64,000 nt of DNA from Schlesneria paludicola DSM 18645 (GCF_000255655.1 NZ_JH636434.1:2611625-2675624); one strand, 5' to 3'. Positions 25,085 through 33,221 are shown, counted from the first letter of the stretch. Notes: generated from the letters alone by a model not told the origin. A program made the numbers and translations.

Positions 25085-25414
25085 ATGGACGACCTCTTGC
25101 GGCTCTTGGGGATGCTCCTCATTCCCGCGTTGCTGGGAGGTTCGTTTGCTCTTTCGCCGTTGATTGCCATGAAGAAGGGATACAAGCCCTGGTTCTGGCT
25201 GTTCGCGTGTGGGCCGATCGGATTGGTCACGATCATTTTCCTGCCTCCCTTGAAATCGGCAAAAGACCCCGACGAGTACGAGCGGCTGGAGAATCGAGCG
25301 GACTTCATTGGAGCCGTTCTTTCCTGGATTGCCATCTTTATTTGTTCAATCCCAGCGGCCATCGCCGTGAATCAAGCGATCAATCAATCTCGCTCCATCG
25401 GGATTTCTGAGTGA
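25085..25414 (+). CDS. Small membrane protein with PLD-like end segments
   Basis: 109 aa from ATG 25085 with AGGAG at 9 bases. Three hydrophobic stretches: residues 6-28 (LLGMLLIPALLGGSFALSPL), 35-58 (WFWLFACGPIGLVTIIFLP) and 80-100. Between them a basic loop and the acidic KDPDEYERLENR. The second segment with KGYKPWFWLFACGPIGL recalls small planctomycete membrane proteins of unknown role. A degenerate form of the array leader (about 25031-25070, ACAGACATATCGTCACAAG) precedes it, although the gene itself is not an array paralogue. Confidence 0.6.
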   Translation: MDDLLRLLGMLLIPALLGGSFALSPLIAMKKGYKPWFWLFACGPIGLVTIIFLPPLKSAKDPDEYERLENRADFIGAVLSWIAIFICSIPAAIAVNQAINQSRSIGISE

Positions 25415-25462
25415 CAAAGCTCGTCAGCAAGCACCCTGAACTTGCACATAGGATCGAACCGC

Positions 25463-25945
25463 ATGCGCGAATTCTTCAAAGATTGGAAACGCACTTTGGG
25501 AATCGTCACGCTGCTTACGGCATCTGTTTTCACGGTTGGTTGGGTGAGGAGCTTCCGGAATCGAGAATCGCTCTACTTGCCCCTTTGGCAAGTGCGAACT
25601 GCCGTGATTTCCGTCGATGGAAAACTCGGCATCTTCCAATCCCACATTAACCATCCGGAAAGCGGATTCGATTGGATCACACTTCCGATCGCTGCCGTTT
25701 ACGGCCAACAATCCGTGGATGCCGAAGCAATTTTCAATGTCGTGCCGGGAAATGGGAATGAATTTGAATTGCGATTTCGATTCTCCGGCTTTGACCTCGG
25801 TCAGGTTCGCCCCGGCTCTGCCCCCCATCATTCAATACCATTTATCTTCGTCCCCTACTGGTCGATCACGATCCCGCTCGTTCTGCTCTCCGCATGGCTG
25901 CTGTTGAGCAAACTGCGTGAACCCAACCCACGCGCCACAATCTGA
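25463..25945 (+). CDS. Array paralogue 13
   Basis: 160 aa from ATG 25463. MREFFKDWKRTLGIVTLL, membrane segment ending TVGWVRS, middle with ISVDGKLGIFQSHI and FELRFRFSGFDLGQV, C-terminal VPYWSITIPLVLLSAWLLLS and tail. Resumes the array after about 1.6 kb of unrelated small genes. Six bases separate its stop from the next array ATG. Confidence 0.72.
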   Translation: MREFFKDWKRTLGIVTLLTASVFTVGWVRSFRNRESLYLPLWQVRTAVISVDGKLGIFQSHINHPESGFDWITLPIAAVYGQQSVDAEAIFNVVPGNGNEFELRFRFSGFDLGQVRPGSAPHHSIPFIFVPYWSITIPLVLLSAWLLLSKLREPNPRATI

Positions 25946-25952
25946 GGCAAGC

Positions 25953-26369
25953 ATGTACGGATTCAAGCCATGGCGACGCAAACTGGGCGTCCTGGCGCTC
26001 GTTATCGCATGCGTGGTGATGACGATGTGGCTGCGCACTCGAAATCTTGACGATCGATTCACACTAATCTGCCCGAAGGATTCACTTCTTCCAAGCTTTT
26101 CCGTGATTTCGAGCGCCGGCGGAGCGCATTTCTATACATATCAACAGACAGGACGTGTCTTCAGAACGGAATATGGATCGGACCATCCGGAATCGATCCG
26201 CGCTCGAAAGCGGCAAATGGACTATTCACGCAACGCCCGCAACAAGATTGTCATCCCCTACTGGGCAATCCTTGCTCTGTTGACGTTCCTGAGCGCCTAT
26301 CTGCTGGTCAGCAAGCTACGTCCAGCGGAGACACAAACCGCTGCTGGTCTACCGATTGAGGGAGTTTGA
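25953..26369 (+). CDS. Array paralogue 14
   Basis: 138 aa from ATG 25953, just after gene 13. MYGFKPWRRKLGVLALV, segment IACVVMTMWLRT, a short middle of about 70 residues with SAGGAHFYTYQQTG, C-terminal IPYWAILALLTFLSAYLLVS. GAGGCAAGC precedes the start. One of the shortest intact members, so the middle domain tolerates length change. Confidence 0.72.
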   Translation: MYGFKPWRRKLGVLALVIACVVMTMWLRTRNLDDRFTLICPKDSLLPSFSVISSAGGAHFYTYQQTGRVFRTEYGSDHPESIRARKRQMDYSRNARNKIVIPYWAILALLTFLSAYLLVSKLRPAETQTAAGLPIEGV

Positions 26370-26372
26370 GGC

Positions 26373-26858
26373 ATGCGAAAATTCTTCAGCGAATGGCGAA
26401 GGAAGTTCGGCGTTCTGACGCTCGTGATGGCATGCGTGTTCACAGGCGCATGGGTCAGGGGATATACGACGTTTGATCGTGTGACAATTGCTGGTCGAGA
26501 AACGTATTCCGTGCTTCACTTCAGCAATTGCCGATTCGGGAACGGTCTTGGAGTCTTCTTTTTTCATGGCCGAATTGCGAATGGAAATGCCCCACCTCGT
26601 ACAGGATGGGTTTCACACACCTACGAATTGACGCCGGAACAAGTTCAGAAGCAGGTTCAGGAACACGCCGCTTACGCAACCTCTCCTGAAGCGAAAGCAG
26701 AGGGATTTTGGACGCGAAACGGGTGCGGATTTCTGATTGGGGGAACTGAGACGTCGTCGGAGGTCGCGATTCCTTACTGGGCAATCGTGAGCGTTCTCAC
26801 GGCGTTTTCCACGTGGTTGCTCCTGTCAAAATCGAAACCTTTTGCGGGTCGAGGTTGA
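26373..26858 (+). CDS. Array paralogue 15 (right-hand end of the array)
   Basis: 161 aa from ATG 26373, four bases after the previous stop; GGGAG in the preceding gene end can serve as ribosome site. MRKFFSEWRRKFGVLTLV, segment ending GAWVRG, middle with FFHGRIANGN and a helix-like ELTPEQVQKQVQEHA, C-terminal IPYWAIVSVLTAFSTWLLLS. Last copy of the family; GC-rich core genome resumes beyond. Confidence 0.72.
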   Translation: MRKFFSEWRRKFGVLTLVMACVFTGAWVRGYTTFDRVTIAGRETYSVLHFSNCRFGNGLGVFFFHGRIANGNAPPRTGWVSHTYELTPEQVQKQVQEHAAYATSPEAKAEGFWTRNGCGFLIGGTETSSEVAIPYWAIVSVLTAFSTWLLLSKSKPFAGRG

Positions 26859-27198
26859 TCGTCTGGGCGAGCTTCTCTTGGAGCATCATGTCAAAATCTA
26901 GCGGCATTTTCCGCACGCGAACGAGACTTCGTGCTCCGCAATTCGCTTCGTGTGACCTGTGAATCCTAGCTCTGCAACGCCTCGTCGCCCCAGCGGAACT
27001 CTTGCCGTCACCCCGTGAACTCGTCATAAGAACGCCGATCCATTCAAACTCATTCACTGCCCGATTTTCTGCAGTGAATCGGTGGTTATCGAATGCGGTC
27101 TCTGACTGCTCAATGACGTCCGTGCGCATGGCACGAAAGTCGTGCAACTTATGCCGAGCGGTCAGAATTCGGCATTCAATTCGAAACAGGAACGCCCC
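26859..27198. other. 340-base gap at the island's right border
   Basis: No supported gene. A 14-codon plus-strand stretch (26857-26901) reads DRLGELLLEHHVKI then stop, resembling the N-terminal domain of type II/IV secretion ATPases; too short to call. No tRNA-Gln 3'-end copy was found here. Confidence 0.4.
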
Positions 27199-28755
27199 GT
27201 GTACCGACAGTTCAGCCTCGCGATGACCGTGTTTGCTTTCGCCGCCACGCAGAGCTTCGCGCAATCCCACTTTCATTTTTTTGAGCCGGTCCACCCGCCA
27301 CGCAACATTCAAGTCATGGTTCATCGCGGGATGGCGAAAGCAGCTCCCGAGAATTCCGCCGCCGCAATCAAGCTGTGCACGGAAGACTTTTGCGAATGGG
27401 TCGAGATCGATCTCAGGCTGACAAAAGATGGTCATCACGTCGTCATCCACAACGAAACGGTCGATGCCGTGACCGATGGAAAAGGACGGGTGGCCGAGCT
27501 GACACTCGAAGAACTGCAAAAACTCGATGCGGGCTCATGGTTCGCAAAGCGGTTTACGGGAACTCGATTGCTCACCTTGCCCGAAGCCCTCGCACTCGCC
27601 AAAGGCAAGGTCAACTTGTATCTGGACTGCAAACAGATCGACCCCAATCGGCTGGTTGATGAAATCGTCGCGGCCGGGATGGAACAGCAGGTCATCGTTT
27701 ATGACAGCCCTGCCGTCCTGGCAAAAATTAAGGAACGGTCGCAAGGGCGTGTTCCTGGGATGACCAAATATCGGCCCCAAACGATGACGATCGAAAAGTT
27801 CCTTAAAGAGGTCGGTCCAGCGGCAGTCGAGATCAATGCGGACGAAGTGACCGCCGAACTGTGTCAGCAATTCCATGCGGCAGGAATCAAAGTGCAGGCG
27901 CAGGTCCTGGGCGAGAAGTCTGACAACGCCGCGGTCTGGGCCAAGGTGATCGACGCGGGTGTTGATTGGCTGCAGACGGATGATCCCGCCGGTCTGCTTT
28001 TCTTCAATGCTCGACGAAAGCTCGGAAAATTCCCAGTCAAGATCGCGGCGCACCGCGGGGTCAATCGCTACGCACCCGAAAACACGGTTCCCGCAATTCG
28101 CGAAGCCGCACGGCTGGGGATCGATCTGGCCGAGATCGATATTCGAACGACGACTGACGGAAAGCACTTTCTCCTGCATGATGGCTCGCTGAACCGAACC
28201 ACGACCGGGACCGGAAATTCCCGCGACTTGACGTTCGCGCAAACACAAGCCCTCTCGGCCGGACTTTGGTTCGGAAAGGCCTTCAGTGACACCCGGATCC
28301 CGTCATTCGAAGATGGTCTGAGCGCACTGGGTGACTCGATGAGTGTCTATCTCGATGCCAAAGACGTCGCTCCTGAAGTGCTCGTCGCCGCGATCCACAA
28401 GTATCGCCTCGAAGAACGCCACGTCGTCTATCAGTCGTTGGCCTATTGCGACACAATTCAAAAGCTCGACCCACAAGTCCGCACGATTCCGCCCCTGAGC
28501 CGCCTGGAACAATTGGATGCCGTGGCCGCCATCAAGCCCTATGGCGTGGATGCCAAGTGGTCGATCTTGAGCCGTGAGATGATCGCGGCATGCCACCAAA
28601 AGGGAATTCAGGTCTTCGCCGATGCGCCGGGGTCGGGTGATGACGTGCTTCAGTTTCAGCAAGCCATCGAATGGGGCATTGACTGCATCCAGATCGACCA
28701 TCCACTGCGATTGTTGCGGGCAATTGAACTGCTGGCTGCAAAAAAATCGCCCTGA
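27199..28755 (+). CDS. Exported glycerophosphodiester phosphodiesterase with two GDPD domains
   Basis: 518 aa from GTG 27199 (AGGA upstream); in-frame alternatives are 27142 and ATG 27223. Signal peptide MTVFAFAATQSFAQS. Domain 1 (about residues 35-275) has VHRGM, APENS, EIDLRLTKDG and VIHNET; domain 2 (about 280-515) has AHRGV, APENT, EIDIRTTTDG and LLHDGS. GDPD enzymes split glycerophosphodiesters into glycerol 3-phosphate and an alcohol, here in the periplasm. Domain 2 keeps the canonical His-Asp after the second catalytic His; domain 1 has His-Asn instead. Both keep the metal-binding Glu/Asp residues, so both may be active with different substrates. Confidence 0.9.
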   Translation: MYRQFSLAMTVFAFAATQSFAQSHFHFFEPVHPPRNIQVMVHRGMAKAAPENSAAAIKLCTEDFCEWVEIDLRLTKDGHHVVIHNETVDAVTDGKGRVAELTLEELQKLDAGSWFAKRFTGTRLLTLPEALALAKGKVNLYLDCKQIDPNRLVDEIVAAGMEQQVIVYDSPAVLAKIKERSQGRVPGMTKYRPQTMTIEKFLKEVGPAAVEINADEVTAELCQQFHAAGIKVQAQVLGEKSDNAAVWAKVIDAGVDWLQTDDPAGLLFFNARRKLGKFPVKIAAHRGVNRYAPENTVPAIREAARLGIDLAEIDIRTTTDGKHFLLHDGSLNRTTTGTGNSRDLTFAQTQALSAGLWFGKAFSDTRIPSFEDGLSALGDSMSVYLDAKDVAPEVLVAAIHKYRLEERHVVYQSLAYCDTIQKLDPQVRTIPPLSRLEQLDAVAAIKPYGVDAKWSILSREMIAACHQKGIQVFADAPGSGDDVLQFQQAIEWGIDCIQIDHPLRLLRAIELLAAKKSP

Positions 28756-28923
28756 ACGTTCGGCAGCGCGTTGCCGCAGGGCAATTGGAACGACACTGGG
28801 CGGATACCGTCGACAGTCTGTTGAAGTCAGGAGCCACTCTGTATCACTGATCACCGTTCGAAGTCTGAGTCCGAAGAGAGCGGGAGAGGCACGTTTTCCG
28901 GGTCGTGTGGAATTCACATCCCC

Positions 28924-29124
28924 TCAAGGATGATTCGTGGTGGTCGTTAGATCTTCGATCAGAGCCAACACGATCTTCGGATTCAAATTCTGCTCGCGGC
29001 AGGCAAACTGCAGTGACTTTCCGCCACAGCAATAGTCGATTCCAAGTTCCTGGAACAAGGACAGCAATTGAGGGTACTCGATGACCCACTCGGGAACGCT
29101 GTCATCCAGATCCAGATGATTCAT
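28924..29124 (-). CDS. Stand-alone ScdA N-terminal (DUF542) protein
   Basis: 66 aa from ATG 29124 (AAAGG upstream). The family signature IDYCCGGKSLQFAC with the vicinal CC pair is intact. In ScdA/YtfE/RIC proteins this domain precedes a di-iron hemerythrin-like domain and helps repair iron-sulfur clusters damaged by nitric oxide or oxidants; here the hemerythrin part is missing, so the protein must act with a separate partner or has another job. It follows two DUF3365 haem-type genes on the same strand. Confidence 0.85.
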   Translation of the reverse strand: MNHLDLDDSVPEWVIEYPQLLSLFQELGIDYCCGGKSLQFACREQNLNPKIVLALIEDLTTTTNHP

Positions 29125-29191
29125 GGCGAGCCTTTTCAAGTTCGATTGAGATACGATTGGCCAGGGCATGCCGAGCACGGACTGTTCTTCG

Positions 29192-29761
29192 TTATTCGTT
29201 CGCTTGAATCGGAATGGAGATCATCAACCCGGCCAGACGGTTCTTGTTGCTCGTCCGGTTCGGCAGATGGCACTTCAAACACTCGGACTGCAAGGCAATC
29301 GCGCCAACGCGCCGGTACACACCCTCTTCGACGCCTTCAAACTGATCCGCTCCTGCAGCGATGGACTTGGCAGCTTCTTTCTCGAAATCGGATTTCGGCT
29401 GGTGATCGACGTTCATAGCCTGCGCATTGATGGCCAGCCACCGAAATTCCAGCTTGTGATTCCGCTCCAGATCACGAAACACGCTCTTGAGTGTCACGGC
29501 GGGAATCGTCATTCCCTGATCGCTGCGATAGTACTCGTGATGAATCGCGCTCAGCGTCCCCGCGAACGAGGTGTGCAAGAGTTCCGCCTGGCGACGCGCT
29601 TCCGCCTTGGAGGCGTGAGCTTGCGTTGCAACCGTGTTGGCTTTCGGAGTTTGGACGTGATCGTCGGCTTCGACCAGCGCCCACGAGACCGCGACAAACG
29701 CGACCATGGCCACCGACAGCAACAAGCAGATCAACTTCGAAACTGACGCGCGGAACACCAT
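29192..29761 (-). CDS. DUF3365 (Tll0287-like) haem-type protein
   Basis: 189 aa from ATG 29761; the frame is open to 29956 but the extension is repeat-derived. Membrane anchor or signal LICLLLSVAMVAFVAVSWAL, then a DUF3365 domain with EYYRSDQG, FRWLAINAQAMNVDHQPK, FEKEAAKSI and near the end CLKCH, a c-type haem site. DUF3365 proteins have a PAS-like fold and several bind haem as periplasmic redox or gas sensors. Pairs with the next gene upstream, which has the same architecture. Confidence 0.82.
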   Translation of the reverse strand: MVFRASVSKLICLLLSVAMVAFVAVSWALVEADDHVQTPKANTVATQAHASKAEARRQAELLHTSFAGTLSAIHHEYYRSDQGMTIPAVTLKSVFRDLERNHKLEFRWLAINAQAMNVDHQPKSDFEKEAAKSIAAGADQFEGVEEGVYRRVGAIALQSECLKCHLPNRTSNKNRLAGLMISIPIQANE

Positions 29762-29925
29762 TTTCTTCCTCGTGAGCAAGATAGCAGGAGATCTGTCGCG
29801 ACGCTTGAACGATGATCGCTCACCCGTTCTGAGTGACCGCCCAGAATACACGTCGGACGTCCCGGGGGTTCGGCTAAGGCCACCCAACGCCGGCAAATCG
29901 GGGCTTTCATCATCGCCATCCAATT

Positions 29926-29955
29926 TTCGTGATGGCCGTGATGGCCGTGATGGCA
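29926..29955 (+). repeat. Short tandem repeat GTGATGGCC x3
   Basis: Three 9-base units in the gap between the two DUF3365 genes. Confidence 0.6.
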
Positions 29956-30519
29956 CTAAGGTTCATCGCGCACTGGCAGGCTGATGATCAAGGCCGCATA
30001 ACGGGGCGTCTTGCTGGGGTCATTGAAGAATCCCGAGTGGCAGCCGATGCAGCCAGCCGTAAGCGGAATCGCACCCGCGCGGCGATAGTACCCGTCTTCG
30101 ATTGAAGAAAACTCTGATTTGCCCGCTGCAATCTCGCGTGCCGCCTTTCGTTCAAAGTCCGTTTTGGGCTCATGATCGACACTCATCGGCTTGGTGTTCA
30201 CGGAGATCCAACGCGCGTTCGAAGACGTTTCTTTGGCGACATCGGCGAACACATCTTCCATGGCTCGCGCGGGAAGGACAGACTTGTTCGCATGGAAATA
30301 GTGTCGGTGCATGACGTCGAGCGTTGCGGAGTAAATCTGATGCATCACCAGTGCCCGATCTTTAGCAACGTCGACCGCAAGACGGGGCCGAAATTCGGGC
30401 GCATCGCCTTTGGTCTGTGACGCATTAGAGGCCGGGTCGCCACTCGCCGAGTTCACCACGCCGACGATCGCGATGGCCATGCCCATGACCGCGACACAGA
30501 TCATTGAATGGCGATTCAT
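29956..30519 (-). CDS. DUF3365 (Tll0287-like) haem-type protein
   Basis: 187 aa from ATG 30519; AGGAG is 6 bases from this ATG, while the in-frame ATG 30525 abuts it and is unlikely. Signal peptide CVAVMGMAIAIVGVVNSASG. Domain features HRHYFHANKS, RWISVNTKPMSVDHEPK, FERKAAREIA, and CIGCH (c-type haem) match the following gene, pointing to an old duplication. Likely exported and haem-loaded. First of three genes (with 29192-29761 and the ScdA-N protein), which together suggest handling of nitric oxide or oxidative stress; this link is inferred. Confidence 0.82.
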   Translation of the reverse strand: MNRHSMICVAVMGMAIAIVGVVNSASGDPASNASQTKGDAPEFRPRLAVDVAKDRALVMHQIYSATLDVMHRHYFHANKSVLPARAMEDVFADVAKETSSNARWISVNTKPMSVDHEPKTDFERKAAREIAAGKSEFSSIEDGYYRRAGAIPLTAGCIGCHSGFFNDPSKTPRYAALIISLPVRDEP

Positions 30520-30672
30520 GCACATCTCCTAAGGATCAAAAAACGGTTCTCAATGTCAGACATGATGCCGCAATCAATCTGTTGAAATCACGGGAACAGG
30601 CACCTTGGTCGTCACGAAGTCATGGCCTATTTGAATCGAGGCGAAGCCAGCCCCCGTGAATTCAACGGACGG

Positions 30673-31062
30673 TTATGATGTCAATTCCGCAGACTCGTTG
30701 AGGAAATCTCGAAGAGCGACGGCATTGTTATGCTCAACATCCCGCGCTCCGTAAATCAATAACAGCGGCCGCCCTTTGGATTCGGCGAGCATTTCGGTCA
30801 ACCGATCGGCATTGGCCTTCAATTCCCGAAAGTACCGTGTCCGAAACTGGCCCCAGCGCACCGGATCATGCTGAAACCAGTTTCTGAGTTCGGCCGACGG
30901 CGCCAACTCCTTCGGCCAGGCATCTAGGGCCAGCCGTTCCTTCGTCACACCTCGCGGCCAGATTCGATCGACCAGAACGCGATACCCCGCATCGCTCTCG
31001 GTGATGTCGTAAGCACGGACCAATCGGATCGTGCGGCCGTCCGATGAATGTTTGGCTTTCAT
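30673..31062 (-). CDS. DUF488 family protein
   Basis: 129 aa. The DUF488 signature is present: VRAYDI near the start, RVLVDRIWPRGVTKERLALD, WFQHDP and LLLIYGARDVEHNNAVAL at the end. These small soluble proteins are widespread and uncharacterised; some appear beside stress or redox genes. It follows the flavin oxidoreductase by 46 bases on the same strand, so the two may be co-transcribed. Confidence 0.88.
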   Translation of the reverse strand: MKAKHSSDGRTIRLVRAYDITESDAGYRVLVDRIWPRGVTKERLALDAWPKELAPSAELRNWFQHDPVRWGQFRTRYFRELKANADRLTEMLAESKGRPLLLIYGARDVEHNNAVALRDFLNESAELTS

Positions 31063-31107
31063 GTCAGATTCCCCTCCGTCACGTGGGCTCGCTCTGGGCC
31101 TGGCGAC

Positions 31108-32352
31108 TCACACCTGCTTCAGTTCCTCGCGCATGATATCAATCGAATCGAAGACGCTGTCCAATTCATCTTTGAACAAATCTCCGACCAGCAGATCGGT
31201 CACTGCCCCCTTGTGATGCGGAAAGCGCCGGACGAAACGACCGAAACTGAAACCGTCGTAGTACTCGCAAACGAGGCGACGCATCCGGTTCATGCCGCGT
31301 ACATAGCCCTCTTCCCATTTGCCAAGTTGTGCCCGAGAGGTGTCGCCGCGGGCGAGTCCTTCAACGATCGAGTCGGCGGCCAGTTCCCCGGACTTCAGCG
31401 CCAGCAGAACGCCGGACGAATACAGCGGATCGAGAAACCCAAACGCATCGCCCACCAGAACCCAGCCGTCACCGGCGGCCCTGCTAGCGCGATACGTATA
31501 GTCCTTGGTCGCATAGAACCGGGATGCGCGCCGACCGATGGTGACTCGTTTTTTCACGCTGGGGCAGCGATCGAGTTCTTCGTTGAACGTCGTTTCGTGA
31601 TCGCCGCGATTCTTGAAGAGATAGCCAAAGTCACCCACGACGCCCACGCTAATTCGATTGTCGTGTTGAGGGATATACCAGAACCACCCTTGCCGGTCCT
31701 GAGTCTGCAGCACCAGAGTGGCACCTTCATCCTGACCCACATCGCGATAGGCGCCTTCGAAGTAGGTCCAGATCGCCCCCTTGTTCAAGAGCGGATCAGG
31801 TACGCGAAGACCAAAACGATTAATGATCATCGAACTCTGCCCGCTGGCGTCCACGACAACATCGGCCAGAACTCGTCGATTGCCACATTCCTCATCAACG
31901 ACGTCGACACCCACTGCGCGATCGCCTTCGAACAACACATCCAGAACCCTCGCGCCCTGCCTAACCTGGACGCCCTGCTCGCTGGCATTCTGCAGAAGCA
32001 TCTGGTCGAACTCGCTCCGCAGCACCTGCCAGGTTTGCGAACATTCGTGCGGCTTGTTGTCGTGGAAATAGAAGGGTGTCGACTCCCTGCCACTGGCGCT
32101 CACGAACTGCACGCTGTGCTTCTTGACGAAATGGCTGGCCTTCATTTTGTCCAGCATTTTCAATCTCTTGAGTACCCAGTAGGTCTCGGGAATCAACGAC
32201 TCCCCAATGTGAAATCGCGGAAACCTCTCGCGTTCAAAGAGCTCGACGCGAACACCTTGCTGTGCCAGCAGAGTGGCCACCGTGGCCCCGGCGGGGCCAC
32301 CACCGATCACGACGACATTGGCGGAAGATGTGCTTTTCACCACGGATGCCAC
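31108..32352 (-). CDS. FAD-dependent oxidoreductase (tryptophan halogenase / geranylgeranyl reductase-like)
   Basis: 414 aa. The N-terminal dinucleotide fold NVVVIGGGPAGATVATLLAQ and the downstream ERFPRFHIGESLIP motif are those of the flavin-dependent halogenase-like branch; the second FAD motif is GWVLVGDAFGFLDPLYSSG. The lysine-containing WxWxIP motif of true halogenases is represented only by WFWYIP, with the catalytic Lys not evident, so an oxidase or reductase role on a lipid or secondary metabolite is more likely. Substrate unknown. Confidence 0.85.
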   Translation of the reverse strand: MASVVKSTSSANVVVIGGGPAGATVATLLAQQGVRVELFERERFPRFHIGESLIPETYWVLKRLKMLDKMKASHFVKKHSVQFVSASGRESTPFYFHDNKPHECSQTWQVLRSEFDQMLLQNASEQGVQVRQGARVLDVLFEGDRAVGVDVVDEECGNRRVLADVVVDASGQSSMIINRFGLRVPDPLLNKGAIWTYFEGAYRDVGQDEGATLVLQTQDRQGWFWYIPQHDNRISVGVVGDFGYLFKNRGDHETTFNEELDRCPSVKKRVTIGRRASRFYATKDYTYRASRAAGDGWVLVGDAFGFLDPLYSSGVLLALKSGELAADSIVEGLARGDTSRAQLGKWEEGYVRGMNRMRRLVCEYYDGFSFGRFVRRFPHHKGAVTDLLVGDLFKDELDSVFDSIDIMREELKQV

Positions 32353-32422
32353 TCCCTAATTCTGGATGGAAACTCAGATCGAACTCTGCTCGTTTTTCCT
32401 CGTTCGTCCCCCTCGTTTTCCT

Positions 32423-32448
32423 CGTTACCAAGCTCCCGCTTGGTAACG
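32423..32448. repeat. REP-like palindrome, copy 1
   Basis: CGTTACCAAGC-TCCC-GCTTGGTAACG: perfect 11-bp arms. Copies recur at 32525, 53261, 53288, 53435 (degenerate) and 55624. Confidence 0.85.
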
Positions 32449-32524
32449 CTCTTCCCACACACCGGACATGCGAACGACGGCTCCAGTCCAATTCCCGCTT
32501 GACAGCCAACATGTTCAAAAGAGG

Positions 32525-32550
32525 CGTTACCAAGCAGGAGCTTGGTAACG
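32525..32550. repeat. REP-like palindrome, copy 2 (inverted loop)
   Basis: Same 11-bp arms as copy 1 but loop AGGA, i.e. the opposite orientation, 76 bases away. Confidence 0.85.
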
Positions 32551-32718
32551 AGAAGAATCGAGGTCACGACAAGTACGCGCGAGGTCTGGGACACTCTTAC
32601 CCTCTGGCCGGAAACGCTGACCACAGAATTTCGGTTCCCCGAAGAGAAAATATGCGTCCTGACAACATTTGTCTAGACGACTATTGTACAAACGAAGTCG
32701 ATCCGGGAGATTCATCGA

Positions 32719-33003
32719 ATGAGACAGGCGTCACTTCAATTTCGATTCAGGGCGTCCTCGATTCAGGGCGGTGAATCATCGGCAATGACCGGAGCGAAGA
32801 GACACGAGACCCCAAGATTGCCCACCCACCATCGGGAGCCTGCCCCAGGTCCGTACAGCGACCCGATCAAAGAGTGGAATGAATGGGTGTCACTCGCAAA
32901 GCGGCTGGCAAACCGTCAGCGAAGGCTGGCGATGGACAACTCAACACGTTACGGTGGGATTTTCGTGTCTGGCGTCGGTTTCGTTGAATCCCCTATCTTA
33001 TGA
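32719..33003 (+). CDS. Possible small protein, unknown
   Basis: 94 aa from ATG 32719, with GGGAG at 9 bases, and a stop overlapping the next gene's start as ATGA. Basic and Pro/Arg rich at first, then EWNEWVSLAKRLANRQRRL, which could be helical. No family recognised, and codon use is not convincing; the ribosome site and coupling are the only support. Confidence 0.3.
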   Translation: MRQASLQFRFRASSIQGGESSAMTGAKRHETPRLPTHHREPAPGPYSDPIKEWNEWVSLAKRLANRQRRLAMDNSTRYGGIFVSGVGFVESPIL

Positions 33004-33221
33004 TTCCACAACATGTTCTCGTCGGCGGCTTAACAGCGATTCTTTGTTTGATGCTGCTGATGCGTCAGACTTGGTTTCTGGAGCATTCGAAAAAAGGCCG
33101 GCGGCTGGTGCAGTGGTTTGGACCGCAGAAAGCGCGTTGGGTGCTGCTCGGTTTGACTTGGTTTGGAGTCATTCTCGGAATCTTGATTGCCACGCAAGTT
33201 CTCCGACCGATTCAGTGGTAA
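33000..33221 (+). CDS. Small two-segment membrane protein
   Basis: 73 aa from ATG 33000. Segments at residues 5-22 (HVLVGGLTAILCLMLL) and 45-67 (WVLLGLTWFGVILGILIATQVL) joined by a basic loop containing SKKGRRLVQWFGPQKAR. The Gly/Trp pattern suggests a conserved small protein; function unknown. Precedes ilvN by about 300 bases on the same strand. Confidence 0.65.
   Translation: MIPQHVLVGGLTAILCLMLLMRQTWFLEHSKKGRRLVQWFGPQKARWVLLGLTWFGVILGILIATQVLRPIQW

Larger units (their letters stand above)
15432..26858 (+). repeat. Tandem paralogue array (whole extent)
   Basis: Within 11.4 kb there are 12 or 13 apparently intact open frames, one frameshifted copy, one copy lacking its first half and one N-terminal stub, all plus strand, all of one protein family. 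Invariant features: basic N-terminus W.RK.G, a membrane segment ending GW.RS, and a second segment PYW...PLT.LSAWLLLS with basic tail. Two N-terminal subtypes alternate: MREFF, mostly preceded by the leader repeat, and M(S/T)YFKP, mostly coupled by ATGA. Between the membrane segments, sequences differ greatly apart from a loose S.DG.L.W motif. Confidence 0.85.
32353..32718. other. Intergenic stretch with two palindromic repeats
   Basis: Upstream region of the oxidoreductase. Contains repeat copies at 32423-32448 and 32525-32550; otherwise no gene found. Confidence 0.5.

Noticed and set aside
15432..26858. CRISPR array or retron/diversity-generating retroelement as the cause of the variable middles
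   Set aside because: No regular short repeats with spacers, no reverse transcriptase and no template repeat seen in the island.
26857..26901. Plus-strand stretch DRLGELLLEHHVKI resembling secretion-ATPase N-termini
   Set aside because: Only 14 codons in an otherwise empty gap; chance similarity cannot be excluded.
26797..27519. 240-codon minus-strand frame over the array's right end and GDPD gene
   Set aside because: Runs antisense through a clear GDPD gene; no motif or ribosome site.
31048..32502. 484-codon plus-strand frame
   Set aside because: Antisense to the FAD oxidoreductase with clear Rossmann motifs.
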